Source: Anaerococcus sp. AGMB09787
GTDB taxonomy: Bacteria; Bacillota; Clostridia; Tissierellales; Peptoniphilaceae
Length of the DNA: 58,535 nt
Direction: 5' to 3'
NCBI RefSeq assembly: GCF_022808955.1
Contig: NZ_JAKZEY010000002.1
Span: forward strand, 1-58,535
The first letter of the stretch is position 1. The number at the start of each line of letters is the position of its first letter. Under the pieces are notes generated by a model that ran no database searches, was not told the origin of the DNA, and worked only from the letters and a program-made list of their open reading frames with translations. Below, one piece after another: positions 17,420 through 25,914 of the stretch. A program made the position numbers and the translations under genes.

Positions 17420-17797
17420 ATGTGGGATATTATTGGAAATTGGAGGATGGTCTTGGAGGGGTAGAGCTAGCATCGGATATTCTAAAAAAAGAAGGCCATG
17501 CAGGAGATGGAGTTGAAACTTGTATTAAGTATATAGAGGATTTCCCTCATTTACATCAGTTGGCTACAGGGTCTTACCCAATTAGGATATAGAAGTTGAG
17601 CTTGATAGTGCCTATATGGACGGATCTACCTTTGACTTTAGAGCTTGTGGAGCTGTAAAAACGTCAAAAATCCTATAAGCCTTGCTAGAGAGCTTTCTAA
17701 GCTTGAAGTCAATAATTTTCTAGTAGGAAGGGTGTCGAGGCCTTTGCTAGTAAACATGGACTTGAGATGGTAAACATGCTAACAGATAGGGCCAAGA
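17420..17797 (+). pseudogene. Decayed N4-(beta-N-acetylglucosaminyl)-L-asparaginase/isoaspartyl peptidase (N-terminal part)
   Basis: An intact GGGAGG ribosome site and ATG open a frame (MWDIIGNWRMVLEG) that breaks after 14 codons. The homology continues in other frames: VELASDILKKEGHAGDGVET, EVELDSAYMDGSTFDF, NPISLARELSKLEVNNFLVG and GVEAFASKHGLEMVNMLTDR, all in the order expected for the Ntn-hydrolase aspartylglucosaminidase family. At least four frameshifts and in-frame stops are present. The segment ends before the catalytic threonine would appear, so no enzyme can be made. Confidence 0.72.
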
Positions 17798-18176
17798 TCC
17801 ACCTTGATGTTGTTGATGAGATGGAAGGCTGGGACTATCCTCCCTTCTAGGGGAAAATCCACAACAATAGGATCTATACCAGGAGAGCCTTAGACAACAA
17901 AGGACCCATAATGGCAGCCTTTTATGGACTACTTATTAAAAAACTTGGGGAGTAAAATTTAACCGAGAATTTAGAATTATCTTTGGTACTGATGAAGAAT
18001 CTGGTATAAGCGACTTAGGTTATTATCTAAGCAAAGAAAAACCACTTGGCCCATCCTTTCCTGGACAAAATGGCATAGCCCACCTCCCTAATGAATGGAT
18101 AGACCTTGATAACTTGTTTTTCTTGGTCAAAATATACGCCTATGCCTTCTTTAGGCTCAATGAATATTACAAGTAA
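17798..18176 (+). pseudogene. Decayed PepV-like M20 dipeptidase, internally deleted
   Basis: It follows the asparaginase remnant without a gap. The pieces HLDVVDEMEGWDYPPF, GKIHNNRIYTRRALDNKGPI, IIFGTDEESGISDLGYYL and GPSFPGQNGIAHLPNEWIDL match the start, middle and extreme C-terminus of PepV-type dipeptidases. A TAG interrupts the YPPF-GKI join and a frameshift follows KKLGE. About half of the enzyme, between YYLSKEKP and GPSFPG, is missing. The homology ends at the natural stop codon (18174-18176). Confidence 0.75.
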
Positions 18177-18200
18177 AAGCTGCCCTAGCCGGCAGTTTTC
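18175..18200 (+). terminator. Terminator after the peptidase pseudogene
   Basis: AAAGCTGCC-CTAGCC-GGCAGTTTT forms a 9-bp stem with one G-U pair, followed by TTTTC. It is the surviving terminator of the decayed gene. Confidence 0.7.
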
Positions 18201-18427
18201 TTTTGCCTAGCTTTATTAGTAAATTTAAAAAAATCTTATATAATAATTAATGGCTTGCAGGGCAATTACAAGTTAGATAAAAAGATTGTTAATAATATGT
18301 ATAAATAATTCGTAGTAAAATACTTGTATTAATTTCAAAGAAGCATAAAATTATATATAGTTAAATATTTGTAATTTAATTTGATATTCAAAATTTATTT
18401 TAAGTTTATATATAGGAAGGAAGTACC
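18201..18427 (+). promoter_or_regulatory. AT-rich leader/promoter region of the dehydratase activase gene
   Basis: This 227-bp gap holds no open frame or recognisable RNA. It is very AT-rich and ends in the ribosome site GGAAGGAAG before the ATG at 18428. Several TATAAA-like hexamers occur but none has a convincing -35 partner, so the promoter cannot be placed. Confidence 0.4.
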
Positions 18428-21400
18428 ATGGCTTTACATATGGGTCTGGATGTCGGTTCTACTACGGTTAAGGTAGTGATTACTGACAAGGATTATAATA
18501 CTTTATATGGTGTATATAGAAGGCATAAAAGCGATGTTAAGAAAACTGTAAGGGAGGTCTTAGAGGAAGTTTATCAATCTTATAAGGATGAAGAGCTAAC
18601 GGTAAATGTTACTGGCTCTGGTGGAATGTTTGTAGAAAAATACTTAGGAATTAATTTTGTTCAAGAGGTTATAGCGGAAACTCGTGCCATTAAGGAGTTT
18701 ATCCCCCAAACCGATGTTGTAATAGAGCTAGGTGGAGAGGATTCAAAGATTACATATTTATCCGGATCTGTTGAACAAAGAATGAATTCAATTTGTGCAG
18801 GGGGTACGGGTGCCTTCATTGACCAAATGGCAGCTTTATTGGATACCGATGCCTCAGGCCTTAATGAGCTAAGTAAGAACTACAAGAAAATTTATCCCAT
18901 AGCAAGTCGTTGTGGAGTATTTGCTAAGACTGATATCCAAGCTCTAATGAACCAAGGGGCAAGTAGGGAAGATATAGCAATATCAGTATTTCAGTCAGTA
19001 GTCAACCAAACTATATCAAACCTCGCCTGTGGTAGGCCAATAAGAGGCAATGTTACCTTCTTGGGAGGACCCCTTCACTTCTTGGAGTCCCTAAGGGGAA
19101 GGTTTATAGAAACCCTTGGAGAAGAAGAAAATACCTTCTTTACTCCAGAAGATGCAGAGCTTTATGTAGCCAAGGGAGCAGCAATCCTCTCTGCTGAAAA
19201 TGAAGAGGCAATTTCTTTTAGGGACTTGATGAAGTCAATGGCTGAAGATAGAAGGGTAAAGATGGATATGACTAAGTCCATGGACCGTCTATTTGAAAGT
19301 CAAGAGGACTATGAGATCTTTAAGAAAGACCACGAAACCAAGCTCGTAAGGTATAGGAACTTGGAGACTTATGAGGGAGATATTTATCTTGGTATAGATG
19401 CTGGCTCTACTACATCAAAGATGGTTATGATTAGTGAAGATAATGAGATTTTGTATAATGATTACCGCATGAACCTAGGTAAACCCCTAGAAGTTGTAAT
19501 CTCTATGTTAAAGGATACCTACAAGAAGATTAACGATAAGGCAAGGATTGTTTCATCTGGTATATGTGGCTATGGGGAAGACTTTATCAAGAAGGCCCTT
19601 CATATAGACACAGGAGAAGTAGAGACCATTGCCCATTACAAGGCTGCCAAGTTCTTTAATGACGATGTTGACTTTATCCTTGATATAGGTGGCCAAGATA
19701 TGAAGGCGATGCATATTAGAAATGGAGTAATAGATTCTATCCAATTAAATGAGTCTTGCTCATCAGGATGTGGGTCCTTCTTATCTACCTTTGCAGCAAG
19801 TGTAGGTCTTAGTGTAGAGGAATTCCAACAAAAGGCTCTCTTTGCTAAAAAACCAGCCGACCTTGGATCAAGGTGTACTGTCTTTATGAATTCCAAGGTA
19901 AAGCAAGCCCAAAAAGAAGGATCAGATGTCGAAGATATAGCTGCAGGCCTTTGCTATTCAGTTATCAAAAATGCCATCCAAAAGGTAATCAAGGTCAGAG
20001 ATCCTAGGACCCTGGGAGAAAATATAGTTGTCCAAGGGGGAACTTTTTATGGAGATGCCATCCTAAGGGCCTTCGAGAAATTATCAACTCGCCATGTAAC
20101 AAGACCTGAAATATCAGGCCTTATGGGGGCTATGGGGATGGCCCTACTTAGTAAGGAAAGGTCAACTGGCCATAGTCAAATCCTAGGTATTGATGAGATT
20201 GACAACTTTACCTATGAGCAAAGACAGGCAAGGTGTGGCAAGTGCTCTAATAATTGTGCCCTACAAATTAATATCTTCCCTGATGGATCAAGGTATATTA
20301 CAGGCAACAGGTGTGAAAGAGGGGCAGGTGTCAAGCAAGAAGATACTCTAGCCGATCTTAATATGTATAAGTTCAAAAAAGACCTCCTCTTTAATAGAAA
20401 AACTCTAGGAGATAAGAATATATTTGGTAGGGTCGGTATACCTAGAGTACTAAATATGTATGAAAATTATCCCTTCTGGCATGAGTTCTTTACATCACTA
20501 GGCTTTGATATAGTTTTGTCAGATGAATCAAGTAGAGAAATTTATGAGAAGGGAATAGCCACCATTTCATCAGAAACTGCCTGCTATCCAGCAAAGATTA
20601 CCCACGGCCATATAGAAAATCTCTTAGAAAAAAATGTCGATATTATCTTCTATCCGGCTATATTTTATGAATACAAGCAATTTGCCAAGGCAGAAAACCA
20701 GCTAAATTGCCCGGTAGTATCAGGCTATCCAAGTGTCATAGAAAATAATGTCGAAGGGCTAAATAAGACTAACTTTATGGCACCTTACCTATCTTTTGAA
20801 TCAGAAAAGATCATAGGCTCTAGGCTTGTTGAAATATTTGAAGGCTTTAGCCAAAATGGTCATAAGCTAGGCAAAAAACAAATCCTAAATGCAGTAGCCA
20901 GGGCTTGGAAGGTCCAAGGAGCCTACCATGACGCTATCAAGAAAAAGGGAATGGAAATTCTAAAATATGTTCACGACCATAAGCAAAGGGCCATAGTCCT
21001 TGCAGGTCGCCCTTATCAAATAGACTCTGAAATAAACCACGGCATACCTGAGCTAATCGAGTCAATGAGGATTCCTGTTTTATCAGAAGATGCAATAGCC
21101 TACAATATAGAAGACTTACCTTACGAAACTAGGGTTCTTGACCAATGGTCATACCATGCAAGACTTTATAGAGCAGCAGAGTTTGTAGCAAGGGATCCCT
21201 ACCTAGAACTTGTCCAATTAAACTCCTTTGGTTGTGGACTAGATGCAGTAACAACTGACCAAGTTGAAGATATCTTGGAGGCCAAGGGCAAGATTTACAC
21301 TCTACTCAAGATAGATGAAGTATCAAATCTTGGTGCAGTGAAGATTAGAATTAGGTCCTTGATGGAAGCTCTTGATCAAAGAAATGAAGATTTTATTCCT

Positions 21401-22678
21401 ACCTATAATGAAAACAATGACTACGACAATCCAGAATTTACTAAGGAAATGAAGGATGCAGGCTACACCATCCTCGCTCCACAAATGGCAAGGGAACACT
21501 TCCAAATCATAGAAGTCCTACTTAATGCCCATGGTTACAATATAGAATTCTTGGATAGGGTTGACGATAAGGTAATAGATAATGGACTCAAATACGTAAA
21601 TAATGATTCCTGCTACCCATCAATTACGGTAGTCGGTCAATTTATGGAGGCAGTAAAGTCAGGAAGGTATGATACCGACAAGCTTGCCCTCCTTATGACC
21701 CAAACTGGAGGGGCCTGTCGTGCATCAAACTACGTAGGCTACATTAGAAAGGCCCTCAAGGATGCAGGCTACCCAAATATTCCGGTAATCGCCCTTTCTA
21801 TCCAAGGAATAGAAAACCACTCTGGCTTTGATGTAAAGAAAATTTCAAACATTCCTTTGATAATTAACCTCCTTAGGTCCTTGCTTCTTGGAGATCTAAT
21901 TAATAGGGTATCCAATGCCACAAGGCCTTATGAGAAAATCCCAGGCGAAGCCAATAGGCTAAAGGAAAAATGGACCAAGATCTGCCAAGATGAAATAGTA
22001 GATATGTCATCCAAAACCTATAGGAAGATAATAAATTCTATAGTAGAAGATTTTGATAGGGTAGAAGTCCTAGATATCAAGAAGCCAAAGGCCGGTATAG
22101 TCGGCGAAATATTGGTCAAATACCTAGAAGAAGCCAACAACCACCTTCTTGATAACCTAGAGAAGGAGGGAGCAGAGGTAATGGTTCCTGACCTAACAGA
22201 CTTCTTTATGTATGTCCTAGCCAATACCGAGCTTAAAAAGGACCTCTATGGCAAGTCTCCTCTCCTAGCCTTCTTTGGTAAGGCTGCCATAAAGACAGTG
22301 GAGAACTATAGGAAGCCTATAAGAGAGGCCCTTAGAAGGTCAAAAAGATTTGATGAGCCTTGCTATATAAATGATATAAAGGACTACGCTAGCGAAATAA
22401 CTAGTCTTGGTAACCAGGCTGGTGAAGGCTGGCTTCTAGCAGGAGAAATGGTAGAGCTAATCCATTCAGGCTGTCCAAACATAGTTTGTATCCAACCCTT
22501 TGGCTGCTTGCCAAACCACATAACAGGTAAGGGAGTTATGAAAAAAATTAGAGAAATCTACCCAGAGGCCAACGTAGTAGCCATAGACTATGACCCAGGA
22601 GCTAGTGAAGTTAACCAACTAAATAGGGTCAAGCTAATGATGAGCCAGGCTCGTGAAAAGATTAAGGTCAATGCCTAA
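18428..22678 (+). CDS. Giant 2-hydroxyacyl-CoA dehydratase activase-type protein (BadF/BadG/HgdC family, duplicated)
   Basis: Two ASKHA ATPase domains lie in tandem. The first (1 to about 270) has GLDVGSTTVKVV and iron-sulfur-type cysteines Cys123 (CAGGTGAF) and Cys162 (SRCGVF). The second (from about 320) has GIDAGSTTSKMV and the matching CSSGCGSF and SRCTVF. A cysteine cluster RCGKCSNNC follows. A long DUF2229/dehydratase-like C-terminal part has RVGIPRVLNMYENYPFWHEF and SETACYPAKITHGHIENLL. HgdC-type activases pass an electron to 2-hydroxyacyl-CoA dehydratases using ATP. This 1416-residue form is common in anaerobic Firmicutes, and its exact target is unsettled. A single-gene unit with its own terminator. 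Confidence 0.88.
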   Translation: MALHMGLDVGSTTVKVVITDKDYNTLYGVYRRHKSDVKKTVREVLEEVYQSYKDEELTVNVTGSGGMFVEKYLGINFVQEVIAETRAIKEFIPQTDVVIELGGEDSKITYLSGSVEQRMNSICAGGTGAFIDQMAALLDTDASGLNELSKNYKKIYPIASRCGVFAKTDIQALMNQGASREDIAISVFQSVVNQTISNLACGRPIRGNVTFLGGPLHFLESLRGRFIETLGEEENTFFTPEDAELYVAKGAAILSAENEEAISFRDLMKSMAEDRRVKMDMTKSMDRLFESQEDYEIFKKDHETKLVRYRNLETYEGDIYLGIDAGSTTSKMVMISEDNEILYNDYRMNLGKPLEVVISMLKDTYKKINDKARIVSSGICGYGEDFIKKALHIDTGEVETIAHYKAAKFFNDDVDFILDIGGQDMKAMHIRNGVIDSIQLNESCSSGCGSFLSTFAASVGLSVEEFQQKALFAKKPADLGSRCTVFMNSKVKQAQKEGSDVEDIAAGLCYSVIKNAIQKVIKVRDPRTLGENIVVQGGTFYGDAILRAFEKLSTRHVTRPEISGLMGAMGMALLSKERSTGHSQILGIDEIDNFTYEQRQARCGKCSNNCALQINIFPDGSRYITGNRCERGAGVKQEDTLADLNMYKFKKDLLFNRKTLGDKNIFGRVGIPRVLNMYENYPFWHEFFTSLGFDIVLSDESSREIYEKGIATISSETACYPAKITHGHIENLLEKNVDIIFYPAIFYEYKQFAKAENQLNCPVVSGYPSVIENNVEGLNKTNFMAPYLSFESEKIIGSRLVEIFEGFSQNGHKLGKKQILNAVARAWKVQGAYHDAIKKKGMEILKYVHDHKQRAIVLAGRPYQIDSEINHGIPELIESMRIPVLSEDAIAYNIEDLPYETRVLDQWSYHARLYRAAEFVARDPYLELVQLNSFGCGLDAVTTDQVEDILEAKGKIYTLLKIDEVSNLGAVKIRIRSLMEALDQRNEDFIPTYNENNDYDNPEFTKEMKDAGYTILAPQMAREHFQIIEVLLNAHGYNIEFLDRVDDKVIDNGLKYVNNDSCYPSITVVGQFMEAVKSGRYDTDKLALLMTQTGGACRASNYVGYIRKALKDAGYPNIPVIALSIQGIENHSGFDVKKISNIPLIINLLRSLLLGDLINRVSNATRPYEKIPGEANRLKEKWTKICQDEIVDMSSKTYRKIINSIVEDFDRVEVLDIKKPKAGIVGEILVKYLEEANNHLLDNLEKEGAEVMVPDLTDFFMYVLANTELKKDLYGKSPLLAFFGKAAIKTVENYRKPIREALRRSKRFDEPCYINDIKDYASEITSLGNQAGEGWLLAGEMVELIHSGCPNIVCIQPFGCLPNHITGKGVMKKIREIYPEANVVAIDYDPGASEVNQLNRVKLMMSQAREKIKVNA

Positions 22679-22689
22679 ATAATTTTTAA

Positions 22690-22731
22690 ATCGTCCTTAG
22701 AAGACTTGAAATTCTAGGGGCGATATTTTTT
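22690..22731 (+). terminator. Terminator after the dehydratase activase gene
   Basis: ATCGTCCTTAGAA pairs with TTCTAGGGGCGAT (two G-U pairs) around a nine-base loop, followed by A and six T residues. Confidence 0.8.
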
Positions 22732-22741
22732 GAAAAGAAAT

Positions 22742-22770
22742 TTGACTTTCTCTGACCTTCCTAGTATACT
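22742..22770 (+). promoter_or_regulatory. Promoter of hsp20
   Basis: TTGACT (22742-22747) and TATACT (22765-22770) are spaced exactly 17 bp, giving a start near 22777, just before the CIRCE-like operator. Confidence 0.8.
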
Positions 22771-22784
22771 ATAAATGTAAGAAG

Positions 22785-22811
22785 TTAGCAGATAAATAAT
22801 GAGAGTGCTAA
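22785..22811 (+). promoter_or_regulatory. CIRCE-like HrcA operator of hsp20
   Basis: TTAGCAGAT-N9-GAGTGCTAA matches the CIRCE consensus TTAGCACTC-N9-GAGTGCTAA. The right arm is perfect, the left arm matches at its first six bases, and the spacer is exactly nine. It lies immediately downstream of the predicted start, the usual place for HrcA repression. Confidence 0.75.
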
Positions 22812-22856
22812 TTCTTATAAGAACGTATCAATTAATAGTACAAAAGGAGATTATTT

Positions 22857-23285
22857 ATGACAAACTTACTAAGAAGAAATAACGAAATAGATAGATTTAA
22901 TGATTTTTATAATATGGTAGACACTTTCTTTAATGATGTAGGCAACTTAAATTCCTTCTCAGATACCTTCAAGGTAGACATATCAGAAGATGAAGATAAT
23001 TATTTGGTTGAGGCAGAGCTTGCAGGCTTTGACAAGGAAGATATTGATATCGACCTTGATAAGGGCAAACTTACACTAACAGCTAAGAAAGTTTCTAGCA
23101 AGGATGAGAGTGACAAGGAGAAAAACTACATCCACAGGGAAAGAAAATCCCAATCTATGTCAAGGACAATGAACTTTGTAGATATAGATGAAGAAAAGGT
23201 TGGCGCTAAGCTTGAAAATGGTATCTTGGAAATAACCCTACCAAAATCTAAGAACGACCCAAAGAGAAAAATCGCAATTGATTAA
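22857..23285 (+). CDS. Small heat-shock protein, Hsp20 family
   Basis: The 142-residue alpha-crystallin-domain chaperone binds unfolding proteins and prevents aggregation. The domain runs from about residue 38 (FKVDISEDEDNYLVEAELAG), with GKLTLTAKK, and ends in the typical ENGILEITLPK (A-x-x-NGvL motif). Its promoter carries a CIRCE-like element, so heat induction through HrcA is likely. It is monocistronic with its own terminator. Confidence 0.93.
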   Translation: MTNLLRRNNEIDRFNDFYNMVDTFFNDVGNLNSFSDTFKVDISEDEDNYLVEAELAGFDKEDIDIDLDKGKLTLTAKKVSSKDESDKEKNYIHRERKSQSMSRTMNFVDIDEEKVGAKLENGILEITLPKSKNDPKRKIAID

Positions 23286-23293
23286 GCGCATAA

Positions 23294-23330
23294 AGCCAGT
23301 AAGGTCTTAGGACTTTGCTGGTATTTTTTT
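23294..23330 (+). terminator. Terminator after hsp20
   Basis: AGCCAGTAAGGTC pairs with GACTTTGCTGGT around TTAG and is followed by a run of seven T residues. Confidence 0.8.
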
Positions 23331-23403
23331 GTCTATAATTCTTGGTCGAAATCTATCAGTTTTTTCGGTATAATGAATTAAGATTTTAGATAAAGAGGTA
23401 AGC

Positions 23404-24102
23404 ATGGATAAGTTAAATGTAGCAAAACATGTGGCTATAATTTTAGATGGAAATGGAAGATGGGCGAAGAAAAGACTTAAGCCTAGGACTTACGGCCATA
23501 AGGTAGGTGCAGAAAATGTGATAGACATCTGCTTATATGCCAAGGAGAAGGGGGTAGAGTGCCTTACTCTTTATGCCTTTTCAACTGAGAATTGGAAGAG
23601 ACCTAAAGAAGAAGTTTCCTACCTTATGAATCTTTTAATTTCCTTTATAAAGACTAAATTCGATATACTAATGAAAGAAGATTGCAAGCTTAATATCTTG
23701 GGGGATACTGATGCCCTCCCAGATAAGGTAAGGGAAGTTTGCCTCAAGGCTTGCGAAGATAGCAAGGATAACAAGAGCCTTTTATTAAATGTCGCTCTTA
23801 ATTATGGGGGCAGGGCAGAGCTAGTCCATGCCTTTAAGAATATGCTAAGGGATGGAATCAAGGAAGATGAGGTGGATGAAGAGCTTATTTCTTCCTACCT
23901 TTATAGCAAGGGTCAAAGCGATCCTGACCTACTTATTAGGCCGGGTGGAGAACTTAGGATATCTAATTTCTTGATCTACCAAATGGCCTATACAGAATTT
24001 TACTTTACTGATACCTTGTGGCCTGACTTTACTAGGGAGGACTTTGATAAGGCCCTAGAAGCTTATAATAATAGAAATAGAAGGTTTGGGGGCTTAGAAT
24101 GA
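23404..24102 (+). CDS. uppS: Isoprenyl transferase (undecaprenyl diphosphate synthase)
   Basis: The enzyme extends farnesyl diphosphate with isopentenyl diphosphate to make the C55 lipid carrier for cell-wall synthesis. The cis-prenyltransferase motifs are AIILDGNGRWAKKR (catalytic Asp), LTLYAFSTENWKRP, NVALNYGGRAEL and DPDLLIRPGGELRISNFL. The 232-residue length is normal. A TATAAT lies at 23369-23374 upstream with no clear -35. The stop overlaps the cdsA start (ATGA). First gene of the uppS-cdsA-rseP-ispG-polC run. Confidence 0.96.
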   Translation: MDKLNVAKHVAIILDGNGRWAKKRLKPRTYGHKVGAENVIDICLYAKEKGVECLTLYAFSTENWKRPKEEVSYLMNLLISFIKTKFDILMKEDCKLNILGDTDALPDKVREVCLKACEDSKDNKSLLLNVALNYGGRAELVHAFKNMLRDGIKEDEVDEELISSYLYSKGQSDPDLLIRPGGELRISNFLIYQMAYTEFYFTDTLWPDFTREDFDKALEAYNNRNRRFGGLE

Positions 24103-24878
24103 AAAATTTTGTTGAGAGAGTCTTTGGTGGGGCAATAATCCTAGCGATTTTGCTCCTAATAACCTTTTTGGGGAGGGTACCCTTCATTATAGGAATAGGG
24201 GCTTTTTCCTTTATAGGGCTCTATGAGATGAAGGAAGTCCTAAAAAAGATAAATATAAATATCCCTCTAAAACTTTTGTTTGTTACCAACACCCTCATAA
24301 TGATAGCTGCCTTTGCTGATAAGACAGACCTTTATATGACGACCTTTGCTATTTGCCTACTTATGCTACTAATATGCATAATTTTTGATAGCAAATATAA
24401 CCTAATAGATGGTTTTGGGGCTAGTTTTACTATGCTATATGTGTCATTTTTGATGAGCCATATAATTAGGATTCAAAATATAAATTATATTTGGCTCTTG
24501 TATTTGACTGCTTGGGGATCTGATACCTTTGCTTATCTGGTAGGATCTACCATAGGCAAGCACAAGATAGACCTTATAGCCCATATTTCACCAAATAAGA
24601 CTCTAGAGGGATGCCTTGGTGGAGTTATCGGAGCTATAATCTTAAATATCATATATGTAAGGAGTGTAAATCTTGACATAAGAATCCTTGATGTCCTTAT
24701 CTTTACCATAATAGCAGCCAGCCTATCTCAAGTAGGGGACCTAGTGGCATCCTACATCAAGAGGCAAACAGGCATCAAGGACTTTGGCCATATTATTATA
24801 GGCCATGGGGGAATTTTGGATAGGTTTGATTCACTTTTGTTTATAGCTCCTGTTCTTTATCTATTTTCAATACTATAA
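24099..24878 (+). CDS. cdsA: Phosphatidate cytidylyltransferase
   Basis: This integral membrane enzyme makes CDP-diacylglycerol for phospholipid synthesis and feeds PgsA, encoded near 44.6 kb. It has about seven hydrophobic segments. The CdsA signature near the C-terminus is clear: HIIIGHGGILDRFDSLLF. It overlaps uppS by 4 nt and is followed after 9 nt by rseP. Confidence 0.93.
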   Translation: MKNFVERVFGGAIILAILLLITFLGRVPFIIGIGAFSFIGLYEMKEVLKKININIPLKLLFVTNTLIMIAAFADKTDLYMTTFAICLLMLLICIIFDSKYNLIDGFGASFTMLYVSFLMSHIIRIQNINYIWLLYLTAWGSDTFAYLVGSTIGKHKIDLIAHISPNKTLEGCLGGVIGAIILNIIYVRSVNLDIRILDVLIFTIIAASLSQVGDLVASYIKRQTGIKDFGHIIIGHGGILDRFDSLLFIAPVLYLFSIL

Positions 24879-24887
24879 GGAGATTAT

Positions 24888-25904
24888 ATGACTAAAATAA
24901 TAATAGCTATAGCCATGTTCTTGTTCTTGATTTTATTTCATGAATTTGGGCATTTCATTGTAGCAAAATTATCTGGAATAAAGGTAAATGAGTTTTCTGT
25001 GGGCATGGGTCCTGAAATATTTTCAACAGTTAAGGGCGAGACCCAATACAGCCTAAGGCTAATCCCAATAGGGGGTTACTGTGCTATGGAAGGCGAAGAT
25101 GAAGAAAGTGATGACGAGCGTAGTTTTGAAAATGCTCCTGCCTACAAGAGGTTCTTGACAATTCTTGCAGGGCCTGTTATGAACTTACTTCTAGCATTTT
25201 TAATTTTTTCTGTAGTTGCCTTCAATACTGGATCACCTACAAGGTTTGTAGGAGGATTTCCTGAGGAGTCGCCAGCAAGAGATGCAGGGATAGAAGTAGG
25301 TGATGAAGTAAGGATGGTAGGAGATAAGGAAGTAGTGGAATTTGCTGATATTTCTAAGAATATAAGCGAATTTTATGAAAAAAACGAAGAAGATGAAACT
25401 ATTCCTGTTAGGATTTATAGGGAGAATGAGGGAGAGAAGGACTTTTCTCTTAAACCTTTTGAAGTTAATGGTGCCAAGGCAATAGGTATAGAATCACAGC
25501 TAGGCGATAATGGATTTTTTGAATCTATCAAGGATGGAATCCTAGAAACTGGAAGAAATATTAAAATGATCTTTACAGTCTTGGGTGGATTATTTACAGG
25601 AAAGATTGCCTTCTCTGCCCTATCAGGACCAATTGGAGTTGTTAAGGAGCTAGGTAACCAAGCATCAAATGGTCTTATGAGCCTCTTATATTTTCTTTCC
25701 TATATATCTGTAAACCTAGCAATCTTTAACCTCTTACCTATACCAGCCCTAGATGGTTCAAAACTTGTAACTTCGTTCTATGAGATGGTTACCAATAAGA
25801 AGGTCAATAAAAAGATTGAAGGAATTGTTACTGTCGTAGGCTTTGTCCTATTAATAGGCTTGATAATTATCATTTCAGTAAAGGATATATTTACATTATT
25901 ATAA
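24888..25904 (+). CDS. rseP: Site-2 intramembrane metalloprotease RseP/RasP
   Basis: It cleaves transmembrane regulators such as anti-sigma factors inside the membrane. The zinc site HEFGH lies in the first membrane segment, a PDZ domain occupies about 120-190 (SPARDAGIEVGDEVRMV), and the third ligand motif NLLPIPALDGSK is in a late segment. The length of 338 is typical for Firmicutes. GGAG precedes the ATG. In many clostridia dxr lies between cdsA and rseP; here it is absent. Confidence 0.95.
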   Translation: MTKIIIAIAMFLFLILFHEFGHFIVAKLSGIKVNEFSVGMGPEIFSTVKGETQYSLRLIPIGGYCAMEGEDEESDDERSFENAPAYKRFLTILAGPVMNLLLAFLIFSVVAFNTGSPTRFVGGFPEESPARDAGIEVGDEVRMVGDKEVVEFADISKNISEFYEKNEEDETIPVRIYRENEGEKDFSLKPFEVNGAKAIGIESQLGDNGFFESIKDGILETGRNIKMIFTVLGGLFTGKIAFSALSGPIGVVKELGNQASNGLMSLLYFLSYISVNLAIFNLLPIPALDGSKLVTSFYEMVTNKKVNKKIEGIVTVVGFVLLIGLIIIISVKDIFTLL

Positions 25905-25914
25905 GGAGAAATAA

